43,385 bases of DNA from Chloroflexota bacterium (GCA_009838965.1 VXQP01000076.1:1-43385); one strand, 5' to 3'. Numbered from the stretch's first letter, positions 17,502 through 27,170 are shown. A program made the numbers and translations. The notes: generated by a model from the letters alone, not told the origin.

Positions 17502-18638
17502 ATGACCACTTCGGGAGAGCGGGACGTCGTCGTCATCGGCGGAGGCATCGCCGGCATCGGCACGGCGTACTACCTTGCGGCGATGGGCGTCCGCAGCACG
17601 GTCATCGAGCGCGACGGCATCGCGAGCCACGCCTCAGGGTTCGCCTACGGCGGACTCTCCGGCGGCGTCACGAACGGCCCGCACGCCAACACCCCGCTCA
17701 TCGAGTACAGCATGTCGCTCTACCCCGCGCTCGCCGGTGAACTCACCGCCGAGACGGACGTCGACATCCAGTACCAGCCCCGCCCGCTGCTCCGGCTCGC
17801 CCTCTCCGACGACGAGGCCGCTGCCCTCACGCGGCACCTCGACTGGCAACAGGCGCTGCCCGGCTACACCGTCGAGTGGCTGAGGCCGGACAAGGCGCGC
17901 GCCCTCGAGCCGCGCATCTCGCCGGAGACCGTAGGCGCGCTCCACGTCGAGGGGTCGTCGGACGTCGAGCCATACCGCCTGACCCTGGCGCTGGGGCAGG
18001 CCGCGGAGCAGCGCGGCGTCACGCTCCGCAGCGGCGAGGTCACCGCCGTCCACGTGAACGACGGGCGCGTCGACGGCGTCAGCATCGCGACCGGCGCGGG
18101 GAACGCGGAGCGCATCGCCTGCGACACGGTCGTCGTCGCGATGGGGCCGTGGACGGCGCAGGCGTCGGACTGGTTCGGCGTGCCCCTGCCCGTCCATCCG
18201 CTCAAGGGACAGATCATCCGCCTCCAGGCGCCGGGCGCTCCATACGCGATCAGCGTCGGACATCTCGGGAACTACGCCATGACCAAGCCGGCCGACGGTC
18301 TCGTCTGGTGCGGCACGACGGAAGAGCACGCCGGCTTCGACGAGTCCCGCACGACGGAGGCGCGCGACGCCATCATCGAGTCCACGCTGCGGATGCTGCC
18401 GTCGCTGGAGGACGCGGAGCTGGTGTTGCAGACGGCCTGCCTGCGCCCGGTCACCCCTGACGGCGTGGTGATGCTCGGCGAGGTCCCCGGCACGGACGGC
18501 GCGTACGTCGTCACCGGCGGCGGACGGCAGGGCATCATGCTGGGACCGGGGATGGCCAGGGCGACGGCGGACCTTGTCGCCGGAGGCGTGGCGGCGCTTG
18601 ATCTCGCGCCCTACGCGCCGGGCCGCTTCTCCGCATGA
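17502..18638 (+). CDS. FAD-dependent oxidoreductase (DAO family)
   Basis: 378 residues. N-terminal dinucleotide-binding motif VVVIGGGIAGIGTAYYLA with the acidic residue of IERD after strand 2, then SGFAYGGLSGG and a C-terminal YVVTGGGRQGIMLGPGMA that contacts FAD. This is the D-amino-acid oxidase/sarcosine-glycine oxidase family, which oxidises C-N bonds of small amines or amino acids. The start is 5 nt after the MOSC gene stop and its end overlaps the MFS gene by 4 nt (ATGA), so the genes are translated together. Confidence 0.87.
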   Translation: MTTSGERDVVVIGGGIAGIGTAYYLAAMGVRSTVIERDGIASHASGFAYGGLSGGVTNGPHANTPLIEYSMSLYPALAGELTAETDVDIQYQPRPLLRLALSDDEAAALTRHLDWQQALPGYTVEWLRPDKARALEPRISPETVGALHVEGSSDVEPYRLTLALGQAAEQRGVTLRSGEVTAVHVNDGRVDGVSIATGAGNAERIACDTVVVAMGPWTAQASDWFGVPLPVHPLKGQIIRLQAPGAPYAISVGHLGNYAMTKPADGLVWCGTTEEHAGFDESRTTEARDAIIESTLRMLPSLEDAELVLQTACLRPVTPDGVVMLGEVPGTDGAYVVTGGGRQGIMLGPGMARATADLVAGGVAALDLAPYAPGRFSA

Positions 18639-19855
18639 GCGCACAGGCGCAGGGACAGCTGGACCAGCGCACCGAGTCCCGCGCCATCCTGCTGATATAC
18701 GGCGCGGCGTTCTCGTACCAGATCACCCTCGGCCTCATCCAGGTGCTCGTGCCGCTCTACGCCCTGCACCTCGGCTACGACCTCACGACACTCGGCGTCA
18801 TCGTGGCGTCGCAGGCCGTGTTCGGCCTGATGCTCCGGCTGTTCGCAGGCGCCATAGCCGACCAGTTCGGCGAGCGATGGGTGCTCTGGGCCAGCTTCGT
18901 GACGATGGTCTCCGGCATGGTCTTCTTCATCGCCTCCGGCTACTTCTGGATGCTCATCCTCGGCCAGTCGTTCGTCGGTTACTCGCGGGCGACGTACTGG
19001 ACGGCGACGCAGTCGTACGCGAGCCGCATCAACCCGGACCGCTCCGGCGAGATCTACGGCCGCCTCAACGGCGCCGGCAACGCGGGCGGGCTGATCGGCG
19101 CGTTCCTCAGCGGGGTGCTCGTCGCCGCGCTGGGCTACGGCGCGGCATTCGGCATCACCGGGGCGGTGGCGCTCGCCGGGTTCCTCGGCAGCCTCGCGCT
19201 GCCGCCGCTCGCGATGCGTTCCACGAGGCGCGGCTTCCGCGCTCCGCTCGGGCAACTGCGGGGCATCGCGCGGCACCGCGGCATGGGGCTCGGAGGCTTC
19301 GCCTCATTCGCCGCCTCCACCTCCATCATCATGTCCAGCGTCCTCTTCATCCCGTACCTCCGTGAACTCGGGTACAGCGAGCCGGTCAACGGCGGGATGC
19401 AGGCCGTCAGCGTCGGCGGAAGCGTTGCGCTCGGCATTGTGTTCGGCCTCGTCCTCGCGCGGCTTGGACGGCGCTGGACGTACATCATCGCCCTCGTCAT
19501 GGTCGGCCTCACGATGCTCGGGATGTCGGTCGGGGCGGAAGCGTATCTGACACTCGTCCCGCTCATGCTGCTCTACGGGCTCTTCCGGTCCGCGCTCGGT
19601 ATCCTCTACCCCATCGCGGCGGCGGACCACAGTGCCCCGGACCAGCGTGGCATGGCGATGGCCTACGTGGGGCTCTACTGGGGCACCGCGCAGGTCCTCG
19701 TGCCCATAGGGTTCGGCGCGCTGGCGGGAGCGTTCGGGCTCGAAGCGGGCTTCTGGGTCGCAGGAGCCTTGTTCGTCGCCGCGGGCATACTCTTCCCGCT
19801 GCTCTATCGCTGGTTCGTCCCCGGCGCGGAGCGGACCTTCGGTGAGCGACCTTGA
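18635..19855 (+). CDS. MFS transporter
   Basis: 406 residues with about 12 hydrophobic segments and the usual short loops. The segment ADQFGERWVLW between TM2 and TM3 fits the MFS signature GxxxDxxGRR only loosely. The ATG overlaps the oxidoreductase stop by 4 nt. Its place suggests import of that enzyme's substrate or export of a product. The substrate is not identifiable by sequence. Confidence 0.85.
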   Translation: MSAQAQGQLDQRTESRAILLIYGAAFSYQITLGLIQVLVPLYALHLGYDLTTLGVIVASQAVFGLMLRLFAGAIADQFGERWVLWASFVTMVSGMVFFIASGYFWMLILGQSFVGYSRATYWTATQSYASRINPDRSGEIYGRLNGAGNAGGLIGAFLSGVLVAALGYGAAFGITGAVALAGFLGSLALPPLAMRSTRRGFRAPLGQLRGIARHRGMGLGGFASFAASTSIIMSSVLFIPYLRELGYSEPVNGGMQAVSVGGSVALGIVFGLVLARLGRRWTYIIALVMVGLTMLGMSVGAEAYLTLVPLMLLYGLFRSALGILYPIAAADHSAPDQRGMAMAYVGLYWGTAQVLVPIGFGALAGAFGLEAGFWVAGALFVAAGILFPLLYRWFVPGAERTFGERP

Positions 19856-19922
19856 CGCGACTCTCGCGCTGGTACAGGATTGCTATGGTCCCACCGTTGG
19901 CGCCCGGAGGGAGAACACCGCG

Positions 19923-21323
19923 ATGAGCGGCTACGACTACGACATGGTGGTCATCGGGTCAGGCCCGGCTGGTCACAGAGCCGCACTCCAGGCCGCGAAG
20001 ATCGGGAAACGGGTGGCTGTCGTCGAACGCCTGCCGCACATCGGCGGCCTGAACGTCACCACCGGCACCGCGAGCAAGGCGCTGCGCGAGGCCGCGCTGC
20101 ACCTGAGCGGCTTCCGCGAGCGCACCCTCTACGGCGAGTCGTACACCGTCAAGCAGAACATCACGATGAGCGACCTCATGGTCAGCACGAACCACGTGAT
20201 GCACCAGCAGGCGGAGATGCTTCGCAGCCAGCTCGCCCGGGACCGGACGGACATGTTCCACGCGGAGGCGTCCTTCGTCGACCGCCACACCATCAACATC
20301 GCCACCGAGGATGACCCCAACACCACCATCACCACGGACAAGGTGATCATCGCCGTCGGGTCGCACTCGACCCAGCCCCCGACCATCCACACGGACGGGA
20401 GGCTCATCTTCCTCAGCGACGACGTCATGGACCTGCCGGACCTGCCGCGCATCCTGACCGTGGTGGGGGGCGGCGCGATCGGGTTGGAGTACGCCAGCAC
20501 GTTCGCGGCGCTTGGCGTGCGGGTGACGCTCGTCGACAGGAGCCCGCGACTGCTTCCGTTCGCGGACGACGAGATCGTGGACGCCCTCATCTACCACCTG
20601 CGGGAGAGCGGGGTGACGTTCCGCCTGAACGAGGATGTCTTCGATATCGAGTACCTCCCTGGCGAACGAGGCAACCACGTGCGCGTGCTACTGAGGAGCG
20701 GCAAGCAGATCATGAGCGATGCGGTGATGTACTGCGTGGGGCGCACCGGCGCGACGGAGGGGCTGAATCTGGAGGCTGCAGGACTGGGAACGGATGAGAG
20801 AGGGCGCATCGGCGTCGACGAGAACTACCAGACGAGTGTGGAGGGCATCTACGCGGTAGGGGGCGTCATCGGCTTCCCCGACCTCGTGTCGACCTCACAG
20901 ATGCAGGGACGGCTGGCCGCGTACCATGCATTCGACATCCCCACCAACAGCGTCCCCGGCCTCTTCCCGTATGCGGTCAAGACGACCCCCGAGGTCGCGA
21001 TGGTCGGCAAGACGGAGTCCCAGTTGACGGATGAGGGCATCCCCTACGAGGTAGGCAGGGCCCAGTACCGGGAGATCGCGAAGAGCGTCATAGAGGGCGA
21101 CGAGTCCGGCATCCTGAAGCTGCTGTTTCACATCGAGACGCGGGAACTGCTCGGCGTCCATATCGCGGGCGAGGGTGCCGCGGAGCTGGTCCAGGTAGGA
21201 CAGGCGGTCATCGCCCACGGCGGAAAGCTCGACTACTTCGTGGAGTCTGTCACCAGCTTCCCGACGCTGGCGGAAGCCTACGTATCGGCTGCTCTGGACG
21301 GGTTCAGCCGCCTCGAAGAGTGA
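19923..21323 (+). CDS. SthA-like pyridine nucleotide-disulfide-family flavoprotein without redox cysteines
   Basis: 466 residues from the ATG at 19923 with GGAGG upstream; an ORF start at 19842 would overlap the MFS gene end. The fold is lipoamide-dehydrogenase-like: FAD motif VVIGSGPAGHRAA, NAD(P) motif TVVGGGAIGLEYA, the C-terminal SFPTLAEAYVSAA. The length and the SKALREA and FPTLAEAY segments match soluble transhydrogenase SthA. The region that holds CxxxxC in reductases, or one Cys in SthA, reads GGLNVTTGTASKALR with no Cys. The usual GD before the FAD ribityl chain is GG (AVGGVIGFP). A hydride-transfer role without disulfide chemistry is likely, as in SthA. Confidence 0.82.
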   Translation: MSGYDYDMVVIGSGPAGHRAALQAAKIGKRVAVVERLPHIGGLNVTTGTASKALREAALHLSGFRERTLYGESYTVKQNITMSDLMVSTNHVMHQQAEMLRSQLARDRTDMFHAEASFVDRHTINIATEDDPNTTITTDKVIIAVGSHSTQPPTIHTDGRLIFLSDDVMDLPDLPRILTVVGGGAIGLEYASTFAALGVRVTLVDRSPRLLPFADDEIVDALIYHLRESGVTFRLNEDVFDIEYLPGERGNHVRVLLRSGKQIMSDAVMYCVGRTGATEGLNLEAAGLGTDERGRIGVDENYQTSVEGIYAVGGVIGFPDLVSTSQMQGRLAAYHAFDIPTNSVPGLFPYAVKTTPEVAMVGKTESQLTDEGIPYEVGRAQYREIAKSVIEGDESGILKLLFHIETRELLGVHIAGEGAAELVQVGQAVIAHGGKLDYFVESVTSFPTLAEAYVSAALDGFSRLEE

Positions 21324-21327
21324 CCGC

Positions 21328-21915
21328 TCAACCGAGCGCTGCGACGACCTCCTCCGTCGATACGACCTGCGCAAACGTGCCCATGTTCAGCAGCGACGCC
21401 TCGTGGTTCTCGGTGCGCCCGTCGCAGGCGTCGCCAACGACGATGCTGTCGAAGTCCCGCTCGCGGGCGTCCCGCACCGTGCTCTCGACGCCAGCCTGCG
21501 TGGCGATACCTGCCACGATGAGCGTCGAGACACCGAGGCGTCGCAGCCACTTCTCCAGCGCCGTACCGGTGAAGGCGCTCATCCCGCCGCCCTTGCGGAT
21601 GAGGAACTCGCCCGGCAGTGGCGCGAGCTCGCTGATGACCTCCGCACCCCATGTGCCGTCGCGGAGCGAGCCGAGCGAACGGGCGCGCCCGTGCCGCGCG
21701 GCGTCCAGGTAGTCCTCGCGCAGGAAGTGGCCGGTGAAGAAGACCGGCAGGCCAGCCGCGCGGGCTGCCGTCAGCAGGCGGACGTGGTTCTCGATGAGTT
21801 GCGGCGTGCGCGGATTGCGCCCCGCCTCGGGCGTCCGTCCTCCCTCCTTCAGGTAGTCGTTCTGCATGTCGTGGCAGACGTATGCAAGCGTCTCCCGTGC
21901 GGGCAGTTCGAGCAT
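21328..21915 (-). CDS. Isochorismatase-family hydrolase
   Basis: 195 residues from the ATG at 21915 with CAGGAGG upstream. Asp in CHDMQNDY (D16) and Lys in LIRKGGGMSAF (K108) are the conserved catalytic pair. The nucleophile position in GIATQAGVEST is Gly142 rather than Cys. That is the state of true isochorismatases such as EntB and PhzD, which act without a Cys, while amidases and nicotinamidases have Cys here. It converges with the SthA-like gene (4-bp gap) and diverges from the amidohydrolase gene. Confidence 0.85.
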   Translation of the reverse strand: MLELPARETLAYVCHDMQNDYLKEGGRTPEAGRNPRTPQLIENHVRLLTAARAAGLPVFFTGHFLREDYLDAARHGRARSLGSLRDGTWGAEVISELAPLPGEFLIRKGGGMSAFTGTALEKWLRRLGVSTLIVAGIATQAGVESTVRDARERDFDSIVVGDACDGRTENHEASLLNMGTFAQVVSTEEVVAALG

Positions 21916-21984
21916 GGCGCAGCCTCCTGGATAGCTGATGTGCGCATTGTAGGCCGCAACACCCCGCGCGCATGCGCATATCCT

Positions 21985-22013
21985 TTGACACTCAGTCCTC
22001 GCGGTGCTAGCGT
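21985..22013 (+). promoter_or_regulatory. Candidate promoter of the amidohydrolase-Rieske operon
   Basis: TTGACA (21985-21990), 17-bp spacer, TAGCGT (22008-22013). Same arrangement as the promoter at 15146. The leader would be about 64 nt. Confidence 0.55.
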
Positions 22014-22083
22014 CCCATATGTCGAAGTGTGTATATCCGCTCCAGAGCGGGTGCCGGAAACAGGAACCGCAAGGAGGGCTGCC

Positions 22084-23178
22084 ATGCCGGTTATCGACTC
22101 TGACGCGCATGTCGTAGAGACGGAGCAGACCTGGGACTACATGGACCCCGGGGACGAGAAGTACCGACCACAGATCGTGGACGACGGCAGCGGCGGGAAG
22201 TTCTGGAAGATAGACGGCGAGATACGCGGCCGCGCAAGAGGCCCTGTCGCCGCGTTCGGGCTCTCCGACAAGGTGAAGCGCAACATGGTGACGGACGACG
22301 CCAAGCGCTACATGGAGGACATCCCCGGACGAGTCGCCCACATGGACGAGTTGGGCATCGACGTGCAGGTGCTCTACCCCACCATGTACATCGGGCGCAT
22401 GTGCGAGAACCCGGACACCGAGGTCGCGCTGTCGAAGAGCTACAACCGCTGGCTCGCCGACATCTGGGAGCAGAGCAAGGGACGCCTCCGCTGGACGTCC
22501 ATCCTCCCCCTCGCCACCATGGACGAGGCACTGGACCAGTTGCGCTGGTCGGCCGAGCACGGCGCCTGCGGCGTCACGATGCGCACCATCGAGGACGAGC
22601 GTCTGCTGATAGACGAGTACTTCTACCCGGTGTACGAGGAGGCCGCGCGGCTGAACCAGCCCATCGCCATCCACATCGGCAACTCCAACGCCTACATCCG
22701 CAACCTCATGGCCAACGACGGCATCGGCGGCACGTTCGGGGGTCTGCGCCTCATGTCCGTCGCCAGCTTCCACCAGCTCATCACCACGGGCACCCCGAAG
22801 AAGTTCCCGGACCTGCGCTGGGGCTACATCGAGGCGAGCAGCCAGTGGCTCCCCTACGCCATCCACGACCTGCGCCGCAGGCTGGAGACGCGGGGCCGCG
22901 AGCTGGAGGAGGACGTGCTCGGCGCGTACAACATCTGGGTCACCGCCCAGACCGACGACAACCTGCCGGACGTCCTGAAGTACGTGAACCACCGCCACAT
23001 CCTCATCGGCACCGACTACGGCCACCAGGACCAGTCGAGCGAGATCGAGGCGATGCGCATCATCAAGGAGGAGGGCGGCCTCGCACCGAACGTGATCGAC
23101 GACATCATGGGGCAGAACGCCCTCGACTTCTACGGCATCACCGTCGAGTCGCCCGTCCTCGCCGGAGCCGCCGGATAG
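22084..23178 (+). CDS. Amidohydrolase-2 family (metal-dependent TIM-barrel) hydrolase
   Basis: 364 residues from the ATG at 22084 with AAGGAGG upstream. The N-terminal PVIDSDAHVVE is the D-x-D-x-H form of the first metal-binding strand. IAIHIGNS carries a mid-barrel His and LIGTDYGHQDQS the late Asp. The family includes aminocarboxymuconate-semialdehyde decarboxylase and aromatic decarboxylases or hydratases. It is the first gene of a likely operon with three Rieske oxygenases, which fits a role in ring degradation or decarboxylation. Confidence 0.86.
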   Translation: MPVIDSDAHVVETEQTWDYMDPGDEKYRPQIVDDGSGGKFWKIDGEIRGRARGPVAAFGLSDKVKRNMVTDDAKRYMEDIPGRVAHMDELGIDVQVLYPTMYIGRMCENPDTEVALSKSYNRWLADIWEQSKGRLRWTSILPLATMDEALDQLRWSAEHGACGVTMRTIEDERLLIDEYFYPVYEEAARLNQPIAIHIGNSNAYIRNLMANDGIGGTFGGLRLMSVASFHQLITTGTPKKFPDLRWGYIEASSQWLPYAIHDLRRRLETRGRELEEDVLGAYNIWVTAQTDDNLPDVLKYVNHRHILIGTDYGHQDQSSEIEAMRIIKEEGGLAPNVIDDIMGQNALDFYGITVESPVLAGAAG

Positions 23179-23217
23179 GAACACCATCGGAGCAACGTCA
23201 ACTGAGGAGGAACACCG

Positions 23218-24585
23218 ATGCTGACCGCTGAGCAGAACGACCGCCTGACCCGGGTAGGGGCTGGCACGCCCATGGGCGAACTGATGCGCCGCTACTGGCA
23301 TCCCATCGCCGCTGTCGCCATGATGAACGACCGCTCCACGAAGCCCATCCGGCTCCTTGGCGAGGACCTCATCCTCTACAAGAGCAAGCAGGGCGTATTC
23401 GGTCTCGTGGACAACTACTGTCCCCACCGGCGAATGGGGATGGTCTACGGCATCCCGACCGACGAGGGCATCCGCTGCCCCTACCACGGCTGGATGTTCG
23501 ACGAGACCGGGCGATGCCTGGAGCAGCCCTACGAAGAGACCGAAGCTCCGGACAACCGATTCAAGGACAAGGTGCGCATCAAGGCGTACCCGCTGGAGGT
23601 CAAGGCGGGCCTCATCTTCGCCTACCTAGGCCCCTCTCCCGTTCCACTCCTCCCCAACTGGGACGTGTTCGCGCTCGACAACGTCGTGCGGGACATCGGC
23701 TACACCGAACTGCCGAGCAATTGGCTGCAGTGCCAGGAGAACTCGCTCGACCCGGTGCACTCCGAGTGGCTGCACGGCGAGTGGGCGAACTACGTCCTGG
23801 AGATGCGCGGCGAGGGCGACAAGGTGCGCGCGCGGTATGAGAACGAGCGCATCGGCTTCGACAAGTTCCAGTACGGCATCTACAAGCGCAGGCTCGTCAA
23901 GGGCGGCAGTTACGAGGACGGCGAGTGGGCGCAGGGCCACCCCATCGTTTTCCCCTACTTCCTCCGCCAGGGCGGCAGCGGTACCGCCATCGACACGTGG
24001 GACGGCAGGCGCGGCGGCGGCAACGCCGGTGTCGGGCCGTCGTTCCAGATCCGCGTGCCGCTCGACGACACGCACACCGGCCACTGGTGGGTGATGTGCC
24101 ACCCGAAGCTGTCCCCCGACGACCCCGAGCAGCGCGACGAGGACGTGCCGCTGTTCTTCCCGCCGCTCATCCAACTGGCGGAGGACGGCCGCGTCCGCTT
24201 CGAGATCCTCGACTCCAACTCGGCGCAGGACGTCGCCGCGTGGATCACGCAGGGCGCGATCGCCGACCGCACCAAGGAGTCGCTCGGACGCTCCGACAAG
24301 GGCATCATCATGTTCCGGCGCATGCTGGAGGAGAACGTCCGCATCGTCGAGGACGGCGGCGACCCCATCAACACGTTCCGCGACCCGGCGTCCAACGTCT
24401 ACCTCGGCATGGACACGGAGCACAAGTCCCGCCGGAATGAGCAGTACCAGGAGCGCGGCGAAGGAGACAAGGGCATCAGGCGCCAGGGCATGGCGAGCAA
24501 GTACAGCCCCATCCTGAACCAGCGCGGCGTCGAGGGCGGCGAGGACTCCATCGAGCGCCGCAAGATGGTAGGGCAGAGCGTCTAG
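23218..24585 (+). CDS. Rieske non-haem iron oxygenase, alpha subunit (copy 1)
   Basis: 455 residues. Rieske [2Fe-2S] ligands C68-x-H70 (NYCPHRR) and C87-x2-H90 (CPYHGW); mononuclear iron ligands near D178, H181 and H186 (NSLDPVHSEWLH). The layout matches phthalate-dioxygenase-like and vanillate-demethylase-like enzymes, which hydroxylate or demethylate with electrons from a separate reductase. It starts 39 nt after the amidohydrolase. The first 20 residues are shared in pattern with copies 2 and 3, so the three are paralogues. The C-terminal ~40 residues are longer and basic compared with copy 2. Confidence 0.9.
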   Translation: MLTAEQNDRLTRVGAGTPMGELMRRYWHPIAAVAMMNDRSTKPIRLLGEDLILYKSKQGVFGLVDNYCPHRRMGMVYGIPTDEGIRCPYHGWMFDETGRCLEQPYEETEAPDNRFKDKVRIKAYPLEVKAGLIFAYLGPSPVPLLPNWDVFALDNVVRDIGYTELPSNWLQCQENSLDPVHSEWLHGEWANYVLEMRGEGDKVRARYENERIGFDKFQYGIYKRRLVKGGSYEDGEWAQGHPIVFPYFLRQGGSGTAIDTWDGRRGGGNAGVGPSFQIRVPLDDTHTGHWWVMCHPKLSPDDPEQRDEDVPLFFPPLIQLAEDGRVRFEILDSNSAQDVAAWITQGAIADRTKESLGRSDKGIIMFRRMLEENVRIVEDGGDPINTFRDPASNVYLGMDTEHKSRRNEQYQERGEGDKGIRRQGMASKYSPILNQRGVEGGEDSIERRKMVGQSV

Positions 24586-24608
24586 CCGGACTCCGGGAGG
24601 AGAGCGTC

Positions 24609-25775
24609 ATGCTGACGAGAGAGGACAACGAGAAACTCACGCGAGTCGGCCCCGGCACACCCGCGGGCGAACTGCTCCGCCGTTACTGGCACCCCATCGC
24701 CATCGCCTCCGAGATAACGGAGGAGCGTCCAACCAAGGCCGTCCGCATCCTGGGCGAGGACCTTGTCATCTTCCGCGACAAGTCCGGCCGGTGGGGGCTG
24801 CTCGCCGACCACTGCGCGCACCGCAGCGCGTCGCTCGTCTACGGGCGCGTCGAGGAGCGTGGCATCGCCTGCGCCTACCACGGCTGGCTCTACGACACGG
24901 AGGGCAACATCCTGGAGACGCCGCCCGAGAAGAACGAGGCGATCATGCGCTCCGTGAAGCAGCCCGCCTACGATTGCAAGGTCTACCTCGGCGTCGTCTG
25001 GGCGTACATGGGGCCGAAACCCGCGCCCGTCTTCACCCCGTTCGACACCCTCGTTCGGGAGGACGGACGTCGCAAGATCAACCTCCACCCCGTGCTGGAC
25101 TGCAACTGGTTCCAGGCCATGGAGAACTCCATGGACCCCGCGCACTTGCAGATACTCCACCAGGAGTACTACGCGCGCGGGCTGCGCGAGCCCGTCAACA
25201 CGACGCGCGGCTTCACCGACGACGTGGACTCGTTCGAGTTCTACACGACCAGCTACGGCATGATGAAGAAGCGCACCTACACCAACGGCGTCGTCGACGA
25301 GCACCCCGTCCTCTTCCCGTCCATCCTCCGCCAAGGGCCCAGCACGCAGTTCCGCACGCCGATAGACGACACCCACACCTGGCACGTCCACATCAACTTC
25401 TGGCTCAACGAGGACGGCCAGCCCGACGAAACGACGTGGGACCCGCCCGTCGAGTACATCGAGCCCTACAAGGAGCCCGCGGACAAGAGCCACCCGCACG
25501 CGTGGTACGACCGCCGCTCCGTGCTCTCGCAGGACCACATGGCGTGGGAGACGCAGGGCCCCATCACCGACCGCTCGGTCGAGCACCTCTCGTACTCGGA
25601 CCGGGGCGTCGTCCTGCTGCGCCGGACGATGTTCGAGCAGATGGAGCGCGTCGCCCGTGGCGAGGACCCGATGGGCGTCATCCGCGACCCGGACCACCCC
25701 ATCGTCGACACCAACATCGACGAGGACGTCTGGCAGAAGCAGCCCACGCACCGCTGGGGGGCCGTCCGGGCATAG
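24609..25775 (+). CDS. Rieske non-haem iron oxygenase, alpha subunit (copy 2)
   Basis: 388 residues, the shortest of the three. Rieske ligands C69/H71 (HCAHRS) and C88/H91 (CAYHGW); iron ligands D176, H179 and H184 (NSMDPAHLQILH). It follows copy 1 by 23 nt with a GGGAGGAGAG ribosome site. Its catalytic domain differs most around VNTTRGFTDDVDSFEF, so its substrate is probably different from those of copies 1 and 3. Confidence 0.9.
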   Translation: MLTREDNEKLTRVGPGTPAGELLRRYWHPIAIASEITEERPTKAVRILGEDLVIFRDKSGRWGLLADHCAHRSASLVYGRVEERGIACAYHGWLYDTEGNILETPPEKNEAIMRSVKQPAYDCKVYLGVVWAYMGPKPAPVFTPFDTLVREDGRRKINLHPVLDCNWFQAMENSMDPAHLQILHQEYYARGLREPVNTTRGFTDDVDSFEFYTTSYGMMKKRTYTNGVVDEHPVLFPSILRQGPSTQFRTPIDDTHTWHVHINFWLNEDGQPDETTWDPPVEYIEPYKEPADKSHPHAWYDRRSVLSQDHMAWETQGPITDRSVEHLSYSDRGVVLLRRTMFEQMERVARGEDPMGVIRDPDHPIVDTNIDEDVWQKQPTHRWGAVRA

Positions 25776-25798
25776 CCCAAAGCCAGGAGGAGGCCGGC

Positions 25799-27142
25799 AT
25801 GCTCACGGCCGAAACCAACGAGCGGTTGGCTCGGGTGGGCCCGGGGACTCCGGGCGGCGAGTTGCTGCGCCGCTACTGGCTGCCGCTCAGACCCTACGCC
25901 CAACTCCTCTCCGAGCCGGTCATGAAGGTACGCCTTCTGGGCGAAGACCTGGTGCTCTTCCGCACGCTCAACGGGGAGATCGGGCTCATCGGGGACAGGT
26001 GCGCCCACCGCTCGATGGGGCTGGAATGGGGCATTCCGGACGAGGACGGGTTGCGCTGCTCGTACCACGGCTGGCTGTACGGCGCTGACGGGCGATGTCT
26101 CGACACCCCCCTGGAGGCGCGTGACAGCGCCTTTACGAGCCGCATCAAGCTCAAGGGCTACCCGGTCCGGGAGATGGGCGGCCTCATCTGGGCCTACCTT
26201 GGCCCCGAACCCGCGCCGCTGCTGCCGCCCTGGCCTGTCTTCGTATGGCCCAACGCCATCCGCCAGGTCGCCTGCACGGTCCTGCCCTGCAACTGGCTCC
26301 AGAGCTGGGAGAACACCGGAGACCCCGCTCACAACCCGTGGCTGCACGGCGAGCTCTTCAAGTACGCGCTCGAGAAGGACGGCCTGCTGGAGGACCGGGT
26401 TACGGACGAAGGAATGCACCGGGCCTTTACCTCCATCCGTTCGGGGGTCGGCATAGAAAACCTCTACGCCCGGCCCACCCCCTACGGCATGGAGAAGGGG
26501 ATCACCTACTCCAGAGCACTCGGCGCCGACTTCGACGGGGAGGCCGGACATTCGACCGTCATCTTCCCGGTCATGACCGGCGGTGAGATCGGCAACACCA
26601 TGTACAACAGAACCCAGGTGCGCGTCCCCATCGACGACACCAGCACCTACTACATCCATTACGAGATAGCCGCAGCACCGAAGGGCGTCGACACGCCCCC
26701 GCAGGACGTCGTCCCCTTCTACGAGGTCCCGCTCTGGGACCGGCAGGGGAAGGCCATCCTCGACCACACGTTTACCCAGGACATGATCGCGTGGTGGTCG
26801 CAGGGCGACATAACGGACCGCACCGCCGAGAACCTCGGCCGCACCGACATCCCCATCGTCTTCCTCCGGCGTCAGTTGGAGGAGAACATGCGCATCGTGG
26901 AAGACGGCGGCGACCCCCTCAACGTGTTCCGTGACCCAGAACATATGGAGGAAATCGTCTCGCAGGTCCGCTACCGGGACGAGGAGGAGGCCGTGCGGCG
27001 CATCGGCAGCAGGATCGGGGGCTACCGCGAGCAGTACCACCGCGGCTACTGGCGCGACGACGTGGGCCGCTACGCTCCCGCAAACGAGCTCGTGCAGGAG
27101 TTGCACCGGCGGGTCGAAGAGGTCTACGGCGCGGTACGCTGA
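25799..27142 (+). CDS. Rieske non-haem iron oxygenase, alpha subunit (copy 3)
   Basis: 447 residues from the ATG at 25799, which has AGGAGGAGG upstream; the frame is open far upstream as a shadow of copy 2. Rieske ligands C68/H70 (RCAHRS) and C87/H90 (CSYHGW); iron ligands D175, H178 and H183 (NTGDPAHNPWLH). The C-terminal tail (EEIVSQVRYRDEEEAVRRIG...) is longer than in copy 2. The 23-nt spacing matches that between copies 1 and 2, as expected for tandem duplication. Confidence 0.9.
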   Translation: MLTAETNERLARVGPGTPGGELLRRYWLPLRPYAQLLSEPVMKVRLLGEDLVLFRTLNGEIGLIGDRCAHRSMGLEWGIPDEDGLRCSYHGWLYGADGRCLDTPLEARDSAFTSRIKLKGYPVREMGGLIWAYLGPEPAPLLPPWPVFVWPNAIRQVACTVLPCNWLQSWENTGDPAHNPWLHGELFKYALEKDGLLEDRVTDEGMHRAFTSIRSGVGIENLYARPTPYGMEKGITYSRALGADFDGEAGHSTVIFPVMTGGEIGNTMYNRTQVRVPIDDTSTYYIHYEIAAAPKGVDTPPQDVVPFYEVPLWDRQGKAILDHTFTQDMIAWWSQGDITDRTAENLGRTDIPIVFLRRQLEENMRIVEDGGDPLNVFRDPEHMEEIVSQVRYRDEEEAVRRIGSRIGGYREQYHRGYWRDDVGRYAPANELVQELHRRVEEVYGAVR

Positions 27143-27170
27143 GGTGTCGCCCTTCGGAGGAAACCAGCCG

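Noticed and set aside
21328-23487. 719-residue minus-strand ORF containing the isochorismatase
   Set aside because: Only the C-terminal 195 residues are a recognisable protein with a ribosome site; the rest mirrors the amidohydrolase gene.
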